Positions 26,023 through 36,456 are shown, counted from the stretch's first letter. The stretch: DNA of 64,000 bases from JACMLD01 sp039919885 (GCA_039919885.1 JBDSEV010000022.1:62001-126000); one strand, 5' to 3'. Made by a program: numbers and translations. The notes: generated from the letters alone by a model not told the origin.

Positions 26023-28515
26023 CTATTCTTCAAAATAAACCCGCTTTACGCGTTGTGCAATACCCGTCATTATCTCATAGGGAATGGTTTCTGCCCACGC
26101 TGCCACTTCCTGCACGGACAAAGGATGGCCGAATACCACTACTTCATCCCCTTCCTGCACGTTCGGGATACCGGTAATGTCCAGCATGGTCATGTCCATA
26201 GAGATGATACCGATAACCGGCGCCAGCTTTCCATTCACCAGCATTTTTCCTTTTCCATTGCTCAGCCTTCGCGGATATCCGTCAGCATACCCCAGCCGAA
26301 CGGTTGCTATTACACTGTCGCGGGTTGCAATACCTTTTCTTCCATACCCTGCTGTTTCGCCCTTTTTCAAGTGCTTTATCTGCGCAATAGTAGTCTTAAG
26401 CGTGGAAACTTCTTTAAGGTTGAGCTGCCGCGAGGCTGCGCTGTCAATGCCATACAATCCAATGCCCAGTCTTACCATGTCAAGCTGCAGTTGCGGATAA
26501 CGGACAATGGCAGCCGAATTTGTCATGTGTTTTAAAAAAGTATACGGAAGCGCATTTTCAAGGACAGCAACAGCAGAAAAGTATCTATCTGCCTGCTGCA
26601 GGGTAAAATTGTCACCTCCCGGATCTTCACTGGCAACCAGGTGGGTAAAAACAGATTGTACCCTGCAACAACCGGCATTCAGCACTGCCGCAAGTTTATC
26701 CATATCCGCTACGTTAAAGCCCAGCCTGTTCATGCCGGTTTCCAGTTCAACGTGCACCGGAAATTGTTGTAAGCCTTCTTTCGCCAGGTACTCATCAAAA
26801 GCATTCAGTAAACCGAAAGACCAGATATCAGGCTCCAGGTTAAATTGTATAAGCGCCTCAAAAGAAGTGGCCTCCGGATTAATAACCATAATGGGCAGCG
26901 TAATACCGGCTTTGCGCAGTTCAATGCCTTCATCGGCATAAGCTACTGCCAGGTAATCAGCTTTATGAAATTGCAGCAGGCTGGCTATTTCATAGCTCCC
27001 GCTACCATACGAATAAGCTTTTACCATGGCCATCAGTTTTGTGGCTGGCTTTAGTAGTTGCTGGTACTGCTGCAGGTTGTGCAGCATAGCACTCAAATTA
27101 ATCTCCAGTACGGTTTGGTGTACTTGTTGCTCCAGCAATGGCAATATTTGTTCAAATTCAAATACCCGCGCGCCTTTCAGCAAAATAGTTTCATGCTGAA
27201 ATTTAAGGTGATAAAAATCTTTTTTGAATGCATCCAGGTTTGCATACAAACTTATTTCGGGGCCACCTGTTTTTTCAAAAATAGCCTTGTGTTGCAATAA
27301 CTGTGGACCAATGCCAATAAACCTGTTCACCTTTTTCTCTTGCAGGACAGCGGCTACTTCTTTATACAACTCATTTTCACTTTTACCGCTTTCAGGTATA
27401 TCAGATAGTATGACTGTGCGGCGGGGGTGCTGCTGTTGTCTTGCCAAAAAATCAAGTGCAATTTTTAGCGAACTAAGATCTGCAGAATAACTGTCATTAA
27501 TAATAGAGCAGTTATTGATGCCCTTTTTTAATTCCAGTCGCATCGCCAAGGGCACCAGTTCCAGCATGCGCTCCTGTATATAAGGGTGCCCTATACCCAA
27601 CTGCAGCAAAACACAATAACAAGTGACGGCATTTTCTACGGAGGCATCATCTGTAAAGGGTATTTTGAAAGACAATGTTTCTTCTTTAAACACTGCGGTA
27701 ATATGGGTAGCGGTTTGGCTTTTTATTAGGGTGATAACACGGAAAGTTGCAGTTGTTTTAGTACTCCACGTAAATAAGTGCATCTTTTTCGCGGAATGAT
27801 TGCGCTGCTGAACCAGCTCCAGTACACTTTCGTTTAGTTCGGGATAGTCTTTGCAATAAATAAGCGTATGCACATGTGTAAAAAGCTGTAATTTTTCTTT
27901 TACTTTTTCCCGCATGTTAAAAAACCCTTCGCTGTGTGCCGCTCCAATATTTGTAAAGATGCCAATGCCCGGCTGAATCATTTTCTCAAGTTTGTCCATT
28001 TCACCGCTTTGCGAAATGCCGGCTTCAAACAAGCCAAGGTTGTACTGATCATTCATTTGCCACACACTCAAAGGAACCCCTATTTGCGAGTTATAACTTT
28101 TTGGACTGCGTACGACCAAAAATTTTTCTTCGAGCAACTGGTTCAGCCATTCTTTTACGATGGTTTTGCCATTGCTGCCTGTGATGCCTATTACGGGATA
28201 AGAAAATTGTTGCCGGTGGTAGGCGGCCAGCAACTGCAACGCCTGCAACACATCTTTTACAATAATGATATTTGCACCGGCCGGTAAACCACTGCCGGTT
28301 TCAGTTGACACAATAAAGTTGCGGACGCCTTTATCATAGGCTTCCTGCAGAAAAGCATGCCCATCACGGCGCGGTCCTTTCAACGCAAAAAAAAGGGAAC
28401 TGGCAGGAAAAGAAAGCTTCCTGCTATCGGGCAGTAAATATTCTATAAGGTCTCCAGCGCCCTGCTGCAACCATTTACCTTTTACAATTGTACGTATCGC
28501 TTCAATGGAATACAC
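26023..28515 (-). CDS. murF-alr: Bifunctional MurF (UDP-MurNAc-tripeptide:D-Ala-D-Ala ligase) / alanine racemase
   Basis: This fusion of 830 residues joins two cytoplasmic steps of peptidoglycan synthesis. Residues ~1-455 are MurF: the ATP loop ITGSNGKTIVKEW (GSNGKT 113-118), EAGISQSGEM and the NDSYSADLSSL segment. Residues ~465-830 are the PLP-dependent alanine racemase: MVKAYSYGSG with Lys499 as the likely PLP lysine, METGMNRLGF-like and RLGIGLYGID segments, and GYGRKG with the catalytic Tyr. Fused MurF-Alr is known in Bacteroidota. The only in-frame start giving the normal N-terminus is GTG at 28515. It starts 44 bp after the terC-family gene on the same strand. Confidence 0.95.
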   Translation of the reverse strand: MYSIEAIRTIVKGKWLQQGAGDLIEYLLPDSRKLSFPASSLFFALKGPRRDGHAFLQEAYDKGVRNFIVSTETGSGLPAGANIIIVKDVLQALQLLAAYHRQQFSYPVIGITGSNGKTIVKEWLNQLLEEKFLVVRSPKSYNSQIGVPLSVWQMNDQYNLGLFEAGISQSGEMDKLEKMIQPGIGIFTNIGAAHSEGFFNMREKVKEKLQLFTHVHTLIYCKDYPELNESVLELVQQRNHSAKKMHLFTWSTKTTATFRVITLIKSQTATHITAVFKEETLSFKIPFTDDASVENAVTCYCVLLQLGIGHPYIQERMLELVPLAMRLELKKGINNCSIINDSYSADLSSLKIALDFLARQQQHPRRTVILSDIPESGKSENELYKEVAAVLQEKKVNRFIGIGPQLLQHKAIFEKTGGPEISLYANLDAFKKDFYHLKFQHETILLKGARVFEFEQILPLLEQQVHQTVLEINLSAMLHNLQQYQQLLKPATKLMAMVKAYSYGSGSYEIASLLQFHKADYLAVAYADEGIELRKAGITLPIMVINPEATSFEALIQFNLEPDIWSFGLLNAFDEYLAKEGLQQFPVHVELETGMNRLGFNVADMDKLAAVLNAGCCRVQSVFTHLVASEDPGGDNFTLQQADRYFSAVAVLENALPYTFLKHMTNSAAIVRYPQLQLDMVRLGIGLYGIDSAASRQLNLKEVSTLKTTIAQIKHLKKGETAGYGRKGIATRDSVIATVRLGYADGYPRRLSNGKGKMLVNGKLAPVIGIISMDMTMLDITGIPNVQEGDEVVVFGHPLSVQEVAAWAETIPYEIMTGIAQRVKRVYFEE

Positions 28516-28559
28516 AGCAAAAGAAGATTAATGAATAAGGATCGCCTCGCAGGACTGTA

Positions 28560-29495
28560 TTAATCCACTTCATCCTTACGCGCAACCTGCATTGAATAAA
28601 GGATGGCCCCTGCCAGGCAGACGACTATAACTATCAGCGAAATATAGACCGGAATGTGTATGCCAATCCAGGGAATTTCCACCAGCATTTTCAGACCAAT
28701 AAAAATAAGTACAATGGCAATTCCCTGCTGCAGGTGGCTAAACTTATCTACCGCTCCTTTCAACAAAAAGAAAAGCGATCTCAAACCCAGTACCGCAAAC
28801 ACATTGGAGGTATACACCACCAGCCTGTTTTGTGAAATGGCAAACACCGCAGGAATGGAATCAAGTGCAAAAACCACGTCGATGGTAGCCAGCATTACAA
28901 TGACTACGAATATTTTTGTGTACCAGCGCTTGCCGTTTTTAATAACGGTGAGGTGTACGCCATGTTCTTCGTTGGTAATGGGAAAAACGCGCTTTAATAA
29001 TTTATATACCTTGTTTTTTTCTAAATCAATTTCCTCGTCTTTATTAGCCGCAAACATTTTGACGCCGGTAAATATAAGTATGACGCCAAAAATATACAGT
29101 ACCCAGCGGAAGCGCTCTACCAGTTCAATGCCTACGGTAATAAAAATAACCCGCAGCAGAATGGCCATCAATATACCGATAAGCAACACCCTGGCGTAAT
29201 GCGTTTCTTTTACCCCAAAAAATGTAAAAATGAGAATAAAGACAAAAATATTGTCAATGCTCAGGCTCCACTCCATGAGGTAAGCGCTGAGGTACTCCAG
29301 CGCTACACTGTGACCGTTCTCCAAGGCAACAAATACGCCAAAGCCAATGGCCAGCAATACCCAGAATATGGTTTGAACCAGTGCCTGTTTAAAAGAAATG
29401 ATCGCCGACTTCTTGCTTAGTAGTCCCAAATCAAAAATAAGCGCCACTACCAGCGCAATGCCAAATACGATATAGCTTATTTGCTCTCTTGTCAT
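28560..29495 (-). CDS. TerC-family integral membrane protein
   Basis: 311 residues with about nine transmembrane segments. The TerC signature is clear: EWSLSIDNIFVF with the paired acidic residue, and later VFALDSIPAVFA. TerC-family proteins are linked to metal export (manganese in several bacteria) and tellurite resistance; which metal applies here is not shown. A cytoplasmic loop (~148-185, FAANKDEEIDLEKNKVYKL) separates the two halves. It may be co-transcribed with murF-alr downstream. Confidence 0.92.
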   Translation of the reverse strand: MTREQISYIVFGIALVVALIFDLGLLSKKSAIISFKQALVQTIFWVLLAIGFGVFVALENGHSVALEYLSAYLMEWSLSIDNIFVFILIFTFFGVKETHYARVLLIGILMAILLRVIFITVGIELVERFRWVLYIFGVILIFTGVKMFAANKDEEIDLEKNKVYKLLKRVFPITNEEHGVHLTVIKNGKRWYTKIFVVIVMLATIDVVFALDSIPAVFAISQNRLVVYTSNVFAVLGLRSLFFLLKGAVDKFSHLQQGIAIVLIFIGLKMLVEIPWIGIHIPVYISLIVIVVCLAGAILYSMQVARKDEVD

Positions 29496-29608
29496 TAATA
29501 AATTGTGTGGTTGTAAAGATAGATCAAAAGGTGTAAGGTTGAGGCTGTTGGGCTAAAGATCAAAGCGATGGATTGGAGAACAGCCTTTAATGATGCGCCT
29601 TTTACCAC

Positions 29609-31315
29609 CTACGCGTTGCTGTACTTTCTTTTGCGCAGGAACTGGTAAAAACTGCCAAACAAAATAACCAGCAACAAGGGACCAATGATATTAATAAGCT
29701 GCCATTTTGTTTTGTCTGTTTCCAGCTTTTTCTTATCCAGCAACCGAAGCGTAATATCCTTATTGCGTGTTTCCAGTATCCCCGATTTATCCACCAGGTA
29801 CTGCACGCAGTTCATCACAAATTCGCTGTTGGCATATTTATTTTTGGTGTAGGGGTTAAGGCCCATGGTCATTGGGCCATCCGCCTGGGAAACAAAATTA
29901 AGCGCAATATCTCCGTCTGACACCACGATCATTTTATTAGCTGTTTCACTCCGCGCACGGAATGGTTGCTGCGCCAGGCGAAGAGATTGTTTAATGGATT
30001 CGCTTACCCGGTTGGCATACAATGAGGTGAAGCTACCTTCTAGCAGCACAGCCACTGGCACATAAGATTTGTTAAAAGATTTGATGTCTTCCTCGTTCTG
30101 GATACTGGTCCACGACACTTTAGCGGGGGTGTTAAGTATACGGGAAGCATCGGAGGTGGTAAGCAGGTAAGTTTTTTTTATTCCCGCTGTTTGGACGGTG
30201 TCAATACTGTTGGGAAACTGCGCCAGCACATAATCCAGGTTCTTAGAAATGGGATTGCTGTTGTTGCTGCTTAGCAATGGAAAATAGGGCCACGGCAGTA
30301 GTTGAATCTGTGGCTTACCGCCAACATTGCCCACTACAGAAGGTATTTTATCGCAATTGAGATCTTGCACCAGGTCAAGGTTAATGCGTACGCCATATTT
30401 AAACAACAGGTCTTCCAGGTTTAATCCACGGTCAAAAGCGATGAACTCATTTTGGGTACGTTGCAGGCTGTCCATTTCTGCATAGAGGTTATCAATCATC
30501 CACATAATTTTTCCACCCTGCATGGTATACTGATCCAACTTTAATTTTTGCTCGTCGGTAAATTTCTGCGTCGGCTTATTAATCAGCAATGCATTAAACA
30601 CGGCCGGTATGGCCGGGACACTATCGATCGGTAAAAATGCAAACCCGTATTTTTTCCGCAGGTTGCCATCAATCAAATCCTTAATGCGCTGCGAAAATTC
30701 TTCTCCGTTGCCCAACAAATAGCCTACCACAGGCATTGAATCGGTGGTAATTTTCTGGATAGCACTGATGAACTTATATTCCAGCGTGGCTTCAACCCGG
30801 TTGATGGAAGTTTCGTCCAGCGCTGAGCTCTGACCCGATAACAGGTCTACTGCAGTAACCCGGCCTTTGTAACTAAGCAATGCCCCCGGCACCACCTGTC
30901 GTTGCTCGGTTCCTTCCCCTTCTTTCACCTGCGCCTGGATGGTATATGGTTTAATACCCAGGTTGGCAATTGAATCCAGGAAATAACTTTTCGCAGAATC
31001 ATTTAAACTGTTACCGGGCTTTTCAAATGTGAATTTAATACGGCTTTTGCCGATTTCTTTAAATTCCTGCAACAGCTGCCCGGTGCTGTTTTTTAATTTT
31101 TTAAAATCTTTGGGCATATCGCCGTCCAAAAAAACAGTGATGGTTACCTGGTTGTCCAGGCCCCGCAGCATTTTTTTTGTGGGGGCAGACAAGGTATAGC
31201 GTTTCTCTGCGGTAAGGTCTGCACGCACATTATAAAAAGACGCGGCAATATTTAGCAGCACCAGGAATGCAAGCAAAACAATCCACCAGTATTTTGTAGC
31301 CAGCAATTTTTTCAT
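29609..31315 (-). CDS. gldG: Gliding motility ABC-transporter auxiliary protein GldG
   Basis: 568 residues: an N-terminal transmembrane segment (WWIVLLAFLVLLNIAASF), a large periplasmic ABC_transp_aux domain (YTLSAPTKKMLRGL, VTITVFLDGDMP), and a C-terminal transmembrane segment (INIIGPLLLVILFGSFYQF) with a basic tail. In Flavobacterium, GldA, GldF and GldG form an ABC transporter needed for gliding in some species. The start codon follows the gldF stop with no gap, so the pair is translationally coupled. gldA is not next to them in this window. Confidence 0.93.
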   Translation of the reverse strand: MKKLLATKYWWIVLLAFLVLLNIAASFYNVRADLTAEKRYTLSAPTKKMLRGLDNQVTITVFLDGDMPKDFKKLKNSTGQLLQEFKEIGKSRIKFTFEKPGNSLNDSAKSYFLDSIANLGIKPYTIQAQVKEGEGTEQRQVVPGALLSYKGRVTAVDLLSGQSSALDETSINRVEATLEYKFISAIQKITTDSMPVVGYLLGNGEEFSQRIKDLIDGNLRKKYGFAFLPIDSVPAIPAVFNALLINKPTQKFTDEQKLKLDQYTMQGGKIMWMIDNLYAEMDSLQRTQNEFIAFDRGLNLEDLLFKYGVRINLDLVQDLNCDKIPSVVGNVGGKPQIQLLPWPYFPLLSSNNSNPISKNLDYVLAQFPNSIDTVQTAGIKKTYLLTTSDASRILNTPAKVSWTSIQNEEDIKSFNKSYVPVAVLLEGSFTSLYANRVSESIKQSLRLAQQPFRARSETANKMIVVSDGDIALNFVSQADGPMTMGLNPYTKNKYANSEFVMNCVQYLVDKSGILETRNKDITLRLLDKKKLETDKTKWQLINIIGPLLLVILFGSFYQFLRKRKYSNA

Positions 31316-32047
31316 TCAGGGCCTGCGTTTAATGAGGTTACGTTGGGTAAATAGCAAAAAGAAAGCAATGATGCTGAAAAAATAGACCAGGTCACGGCTA
31401 TCAATAACCCCCCGGCTGATGCTGCGGTAATGAAAATCAATCCCCAGCATCTCTACATAATAATCCGCACCCGATGCCAGTGCTGGTATACGACTCACCG
31501 CGTTAAAGCCCATGTATAATATAAAACAGGCAAACGCGCTTACGATAAAAGCAATTACCGCATTACTGGTGAAGCTGCTGCAACAAATGCCAATGGCAGT
31601 AAAAACCGCGGCTAAAAAGCACAGGCCAATATAGGCGCCTGTTACGCCGCCCACGTCAATGCCGGCATTGCCGGCGCTCAGTGCCTGCATGCTCACCGCA
31701 TAAATAAGCGTAGGCAGCAGCGCCAATAAAACAATCAGCAAACAACCCAGGTATTTGCCGCCTACCAGCTGACTGTACCGTAGCGGTTTTGTATGCAGTA
31801 TTTCGTAGGTACCCGCTTTAAACTCATCCGCCAGGCTGCGCATGGTGATGGCCGGCACCAAAAAAGTAAGTATCCAGGGCGCCAGTTCAAAAAACTTATC
31901 CAGGGTAGCGTACCCAAAATCCAGCATATTGCTGTCCGGAAAAACAAAAAGAAACAGGCCATTGAGCAGTAGAAATACTGCCAAGGCAATTATACCCGTA
32001 AGGCTGCTGAAAAACTGCCGGAATTCTTTTTTACAAACAGGCCACAT
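31316..32047 (-). CDS. gldF: Gliding motility ABC-transporter permease GldF
   Basis: 243 residues with six predicted transmembrane segments, an ABC-2 type permease (typical TMRSLADEFKAGTYEIL motif near 67-84). The first residues (MWPVCKKEFRQFFSSLTG) match the usual GldF start. The ATPase partner GldA would be encoded elsewhere. A TATTTTTG sequence at 32052-32059 (minus) fits a -7 box, but it would leave almost no leader. Confidence 0.93.
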   Translation of the reverse strand: MWPVCKKEFRQFFSSLTGIIALAVFLLLNGLFLFVFPDSNMLDFGYATLDKFFELAPWILTFLVPAITMRSLADEFKAGTYEILHTKPLRYSQLVGGKYLGCLLIVLLALLPTLIYAVSMQALSAGNAGIDVGGVTGAYIGLCFLAAVFTAIGICCSSFTSNAVIAFIVSAFACFILYMGFNAVSRIPALASGADYYVEMLGIDFHYRSISRGVIDSRDLVYFFSIIAFFLLFTQRNLIKRRP

Positions 32048-32242
32048 GCGCCAAAAATAATGTATTCAGTGCACAGAAAATGAATAATGCGTTTCTATAT
32101 TGCTGATTTTGAGATTGCAGGATTTAACGGATCGCACTGGTTAGAAAAATATCGAAATCCACCATACGGACAGCAGCAATTTCCATTAAATAAGCAATTT
32201 ATTTGTAAATTCGGGGACATCCAACTAATAACCACCAACTGC

Positions 32243-32674
32243 ATGGCATTAAAGATTATCGATCACGGCACAAAGGAATACCAGCAAATGGTCCAGATGC
32301 GCCTGGACATTTTGCGCAAACCACTTGGACTGAGTTTTACACCCGAAGAACTGGAAAAAGAAAAGGATGAAGTATTGATTGGCGCTTTTGAGGACGAGCG
32401 CATGCTGGGCTGCTGTATGCTCATCAAACAGGCACAATACATTGCGCGCCTGCGGCAAATGGCCGTTATGAACAATGTACAGGGAAAGGGCATTGGCCGG
32501 GCGCTGATGAATTTTGCCGAAAACATTGCCCGTGACATGGGCTACCGAAAATTATTGATGCATGCCCGCAAAACAGCCGCCGGATTTTACGAAAAACAGG
32601 GCTACCGAATTACCGGCGAAGAATTCACCGAAGTTACCATACCGCATTATGTGATGGAAAAAGATCTTATCTGA
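32243..32674 (+). CDS. GNAT-family N-acetyltransferase
   Basis: 143 residues with the acetyl-CoA binding core: RLRQMAVMNNVQGKGIGRALM (the Q/R-x-x-G-x-G/A motif is QGKGIG) and AAGFYEKQGYRITGEEF near the C-terminus. The acceptor is unknown. I chose the ATG at 32243 (MALKIIDHG) because the preceding 52 codons look random and the resulting length is normal for the family. It is divergent from gldF and convergent with mfd. Confidence 0.85.
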   Translation: MALKIIDHGTKEYQQMVQMRLDILRKPLGLSFTPEELEKEKDEVLIGAFEDERMLGCCMLIKQAQYIARLRQMAVMNNVQGKGIGRALMNFAENIARDMGYRKLLMHARKTAAGFYEKQGYRITGEEFTEVTIPHYVMEKDLI

Positions 32675-32713
32675 CCTGTTTTTTTTACCGGCACCGGGTG
32701 GAGATTTGTATTG

Positions 32714-35700
32714 CTAAAAAGCTACTTCCGACTGGGGTATAACACCTTTGTGCATTCGTTGTAAAAACAGCAGCATCGCCTCCATTGTTTTTACATCCGC
32801 AACTACTAATAAAAACAATCTGCCAACCTGTTTTAACTTTGCCTTGTTGGTGTGTTTCTGCAGATAGTCCAGCGTGTTTTTAAAGATATCAGATTCAAAA
32901 TAAGGAGAGTCCGGCCGGTTAATGAAATAACAACGGAGGATCTCATCTTTCAGGCTCATCTTTTCAAATCCCAGTTCCACAGCCAGCTTGCGGCAACGTA
33001 CAGTGGTAAATAAATCTTCTACCTGGTTAGGCAGCGGACCAAACCTATCTATCATTTCCTTGTGGAAATCAAGCAATTCTTCTTCTGTATCGCAGTTGTC
33101 CAGGCGGGTGTACAACGATAGTCTTTCCGTGATGCTTTCCACATAGCTGTCGGGTATCAGTATTTCCAAATCTGTATCAATGGTGCAGTCATGCACAAAA
33201 TCTTCCTGTTTTTGAATTTCATCCTTGAACACTTCGCGGAACGAGGTTCGCTTTAATTCGCGGATGGCTTCATCGAGTATTTTCTGGTACATTTCAAACC
33301 CAATCTCCGCCATAAAGCCGCTTTGTTCTCCGCCCAGCATATTGCCCGCCCCACGGATATCCAGATCACGCATAGCAATCTGGAACCCGCTGCCCAGTTC
33401 GCTGTGCTGTTCCAATGTTTGCAAACGTTTTCTAGAGTCGGCCGGCAGCGTACTTACCGGGGGCGCCAGTAAATAACAAAATGCTTTTTTATTGCTACGG
33501 CCAACTCTTCCGCGCAGCTGGTGCAAATCGCTTAAACCAAACTGGTGTGCGTTGTTGATGATGATTGTATTTACATTGGGTATGTCTACCCCACTTTCCA
33601 CGATATTGGTACAAATCAGTACATCGTATTTCTGGTTGATGAAATCCAGGATTCTTTCTTCCAGCTCATGCCCTTCTAACTGCCCGTGGGCAAAACCGAT
33701 ACTCAAATCAGGACAGAGCCCCTGTACCAGTCCTGCCATTTCTGCCAGTCCGTGTACGCGGTTATGAATAAAAAAAACCTGGCCACCTCTTTCCGTTTCG
33801 TAATAAATCGCATCGCGTATAAAGTCTTCATTAAATACGGCTATCTCGGTTTGTATGGGCTGGCGGTTCGGCGGCGGCGTATTAATGATGCTTAGATCCC
33901 GGGCACCCATTAAACTGAACTGCAGCGTTCTTGGTATAGGCGTTGCCGTTAGCGTGAGGCAGTCGACATTGGTGCGCAGGGTTTTAATTTTTTCTTTTGC
34001 TGCCACACCAAACTTTTGTTCTTCGTCAATCACCATGAGTCCCAGGTCCTTGAATTTTACTTCTTTCCCCAGCAGCGAGTGCGTACCAATTATAATGTCT
34101 ACTTTTCCTTCTTCCAGCCTTTTGAGCGTTTCCTTCTTCTCTTTCGAAGACTTGAATCGGTTGATATAGTCCACCGTTACCGGAAAATCTTTCAACCGAT
34201 CACTGAAGGTTTTAAAATGCTGGAAAGCCAGGATGGTAGTGGGTACCAATATTACGGCCTGCTTATTGTCGCAGCAGGTTTTAAACGCTGCGCGAACGGC
34301 TATCTCGGTTTTACCGAAACCTACATCACCACAAACCAGCCGGTCCATCGGTGCAGGCAGTTCCATATCGCGTTTTACATCTGCGGATGCCTTGCTCTGG
34401 TCGGGCGTATCTTCGTAAATAAAAGACGCTTCCAGTTCTGTTTGCATATAATTATCGGGCAGGTGCGCAAAGCCATGCTGGGCTTTTCGCTGGGCATATA
34501 GCTTAATAAGGTCAAAAGCTATTTCCTTAACCTTCGTTTTGGTTTTTTCCTTGAGCCGGTTCCATACATCACTACCCAGCTTATTTACTTTTGGTACCGA
34601 GCCTTCTTTACCGGTAAACTTGGCAATTTTATGTAGTGAATTGATGTTTACGTAGAGGATATCACTATCTCTATAAATAATTCGTACCGCCTCCTGCAGC
34701 CTGCCATTTGCTTCTATCTTTTGAAGCCCGCTGTATACGCCAACGCCATGGTCAATATGGGTTACGTAATCACCCGGCTGCAGTTCGCGCAGCGTTCTTA
34801 GCGTAAGTGCCTTATTCTTGTTGTAAGCCTGTTTTACTTTGTACTTGTGATAACGCTGAAAAATCTGGTGATCGGTATAACAGATAATTTTTAAGTCGTC
34901 GTCTATAAACCCCTGGTGAATGGAAACCGGTACCGGCGTGAGCTGGATGTCTGCCTTTAAATCGGTAAAGATGGTATGCAATCGTTCCAGCTGTTTCGGG
35001 TTTTCTGCAAATAAATAAATCGCATATTTTTTTGCCTCTCTTGCTTTTAAATCAGCAATCAATAAATCAAACTGCCGGTTAAAAGCGGGTTGTTCCTTGG
35101 TATGAAACTCAATTTCGTGCAGCGTGGTTAGGGATGGCTGGTGACCAAATTCGATGCGGTGCCGCAGCCGGATTTGATCTTCGATGGCTGCTGCCGTTAT
35201 AAAATCTTCCGGTGTAATGTGTTTTTTTTCTAATTTATCATCGTCTTCATCAGCGGCAGTTTTTTTACCTGGCGGAAGGAGTTCTTTCTGCAATTCAATA
35301 AAAAAATGGAGGTCTTCTTCTTCTACCGATATTTTTTCCTTGATAACATCCCAATCCTGTAACCAGACAGCCGTGTTCTCCGGTAGAAATTCCAGTAACG
35401 ATACTTTTTCCCCATCCTCAAACTGTGTTTCAACATTGGGGATGATGGTAACCTGCAGCAATTTCCGTTCACTTAGCTGTGTTTCCGGGTCAAACACCCT
35501 GATAGAATCCACGTCATTGCCAAACAATTCAATGCGGTAAGGTTTTTCGTTGCCAAAAGAATAGATATCCAGTATACCACCTCGTATCGCAAATTGACCG
35601 GGCTCGTACACAAAATCTGTTTTGCTAAACCCGTACTGATCAAATTGCAGTAAGAGATTACCGATATCCAGTGAATCACCATTTTTTATGCGGATGATAT

Positions 35701-36133
35701 TTGCCGACAATGTTTTAGGCAGCACGCATTTTTCAAATAATGCTTCCGGGTAGGTAACAATGATTTTTTTATTGCCGCCGCCGCTCAGTTTGGTCAATGC
35801 TTCTGTACGCAGCATTACATGCGAAGAATTGAGCAGCTTAAAATTCTTTTTATTTTTAAACGAAGCAGGAAAATAGAAAAGATCAAGCGCATTGGTAAGG
35901 TTCTCCAGGGTATTATGAAAATATGCTGCCTCTTCGGCGTCGTTCAGTACAATAAGGTGATTAATTTGTGCGCAGGAGGGATGTTGAAAGACAGCCGTTA
36001 CTACAAACTGAGATGCACTGCCCCGGAGATTTTTAAGAAACAGCTGTTGTGGCGCAGACATAGTAATCTTGTCCGCAATAGAAAAAACGCGGGGATCTTT
36101 ACCAAACGCTTCCAGCAACACATTCAAATTCAT
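32714..36133 (-). CDS. mfd: Transcription-repair coupling factor
   Basis: This ATP-dependent DNA translocase displaces stalled RNA polymerase and recruits UvrA. It has 1139 residues from the ATG at 36133 (MNLNVLLEAFG); the upstream extension is low-complexity and unlike Mfd. The UvrB-like N-terminal part is present (VTYPEALFEKCV, RGGILDIYSFG), then the polymerase-interaction domain (PGDYVTHIDHGVGVY), the helicase with CGDVGFGKTE near residue 605 and IDEEQKFGV, and the TRCF C-terminal domain. uvrC lies 10 kb away. Confidence 0.96.
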   Translation of the reverse strand: MNLNVLLEAFGKDPRVFSIADKITMSAPQQLFLKNLRGSASQFVVTAVFQHPSCAQINHLIVLNDAEEAAYFHNTLENLTNALDLFYFPASFKNKKNFKLLNSSHVMLRTEALTKLSGGGNKKIIVTYPEALFEKCVLPKTLSANIIRIKNGDSLDIGNLLLQFDQYGFSKTDFVYEPGQFAIRGGILDIYSFGNEKPYRIELFGNDVDSIRVFDPETQLSERKLLQVTIIPNVETQFEDGEKVSLLEFLPENTAVWLQDWDVIKEKISVEEEDLHFFIELQKELLPPGKKTAADEDDDKLEKKHITPEDFITAAAIEDQIRLRHRIEFGHQPSLTTLHEIEFHTKEQPAFNRQFDLLIADLKAREAKKYAIYLFAENPKQLERLHTIFTDLKADIQLTPVPVSIHQGFIDDDLKIICYTDHQIFQRYHKYKVKQAYNKNKALTLRTLRELQPGDYVTHIDHGVGVYSGLQKIEANGRLQEAVRIIYRDSDILYVNINSLHKIAKFTGKEGSVPKVNKLGSDVWNRLKEKTKTKVKEIAFDLIKLYAQRKAQHGFAHLPDNYMQTELEASFIYEDTPDQSKASADVKRDMELPAPMDRLVCGDVGFGKTEIAVRAAFKTCCDNKQAVILVPTTILAFQHFKTFSDRLKDFPVTVDYINRFKSSKEKKETLKRLEEGKVDIIIGTHSLLGKEVKFKDLGLMVIDEEQKFGVAAKEKIKTLRTNVDCLTLTATPIPRTLQFSLMGARDLSIINTPPPNRQPIQTEIAVFNEDFIRDAIYYETERGGQVFFIHNRVHGLAEMAGLVQGLCPDLSIGFAHGQLEGHELEERILDFINQKYDVLICTNIVESGVDIPNVNTIIINNAHQFGLSDLHQLRGRVGRSNKKAFCYLLAPPVSTLPADSRKRLQTLEQHSELGSGFQIAMRDLDIRGAGNMLGGEQSGFMAEIGFEMYQKILDEAIRELKRTSFREVFKDEIQKQEDFVHDCTIDTDLEILIPDSYVESITERLSLYTRLDNCDTEEELLDFHKEMIDRFGPLPNQVEDLFTTVRCRKLAVELGFEKMSLKDEILRCYFINRPDSPYFESDIFKNTLDYLQKHTNKAKLKQVGRLFLLVVADVKTMEAMLLFLQRMHKGVIPQSEVAF

Positions 36134-36141
36134 GAAGGCTG

Positions 36142-36149
36142 CAAATATA
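36142..36149 (-). promoter_or_regulatory. Bacteroidota-type -7 box upstream of mfd
   Basis: On the minus strand TATATTTG matches TAnnTTTG exactly, 8 bases before the mfd ATG, so the leader would be only a few bases. A clear -33 TTG at normal spacing is not seen. Confidence 0.4.
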
Positions 36150-36456
36150 CGAATGCTATGGCAAAAAACAGGTTTATCAATCGCCGGGATTATTTTTACT
36201 ACCGTTGCGTTTGCTGTGTTAATAAGAATTTTCATACCATTGCGGCACGCACCTCCGTGAAATATTCCTCCCGTCCGGCGTAGTAAAAAAATCCCGCGCA
36301 GCGGTGGTAAAAAAAACCGCGTAGCCTGCCTGCCATGAAGCAGGTGCTGTTGTCTGCAGTCCCACAAAATGACTTGTTGCAGGAAAATTAAATCGAATTA
36401 AGAAAAAAGACTTTACATTAGCGGCACGAATACACGATTGCCTGCCATTATTGACA

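Noticed and set aside
28654..29199. 181-codon plus-strand frame opposite the TerC-family gene
   Set aside because: It is antisense to a well-supported membrane protein and has the composition of a shadow frame.
35819..36283. 154-codon plus-strand frame opposite the start of mfd
   Set aside because: It is antisense to the N-terminus of Mfd and has no recognisable domain.
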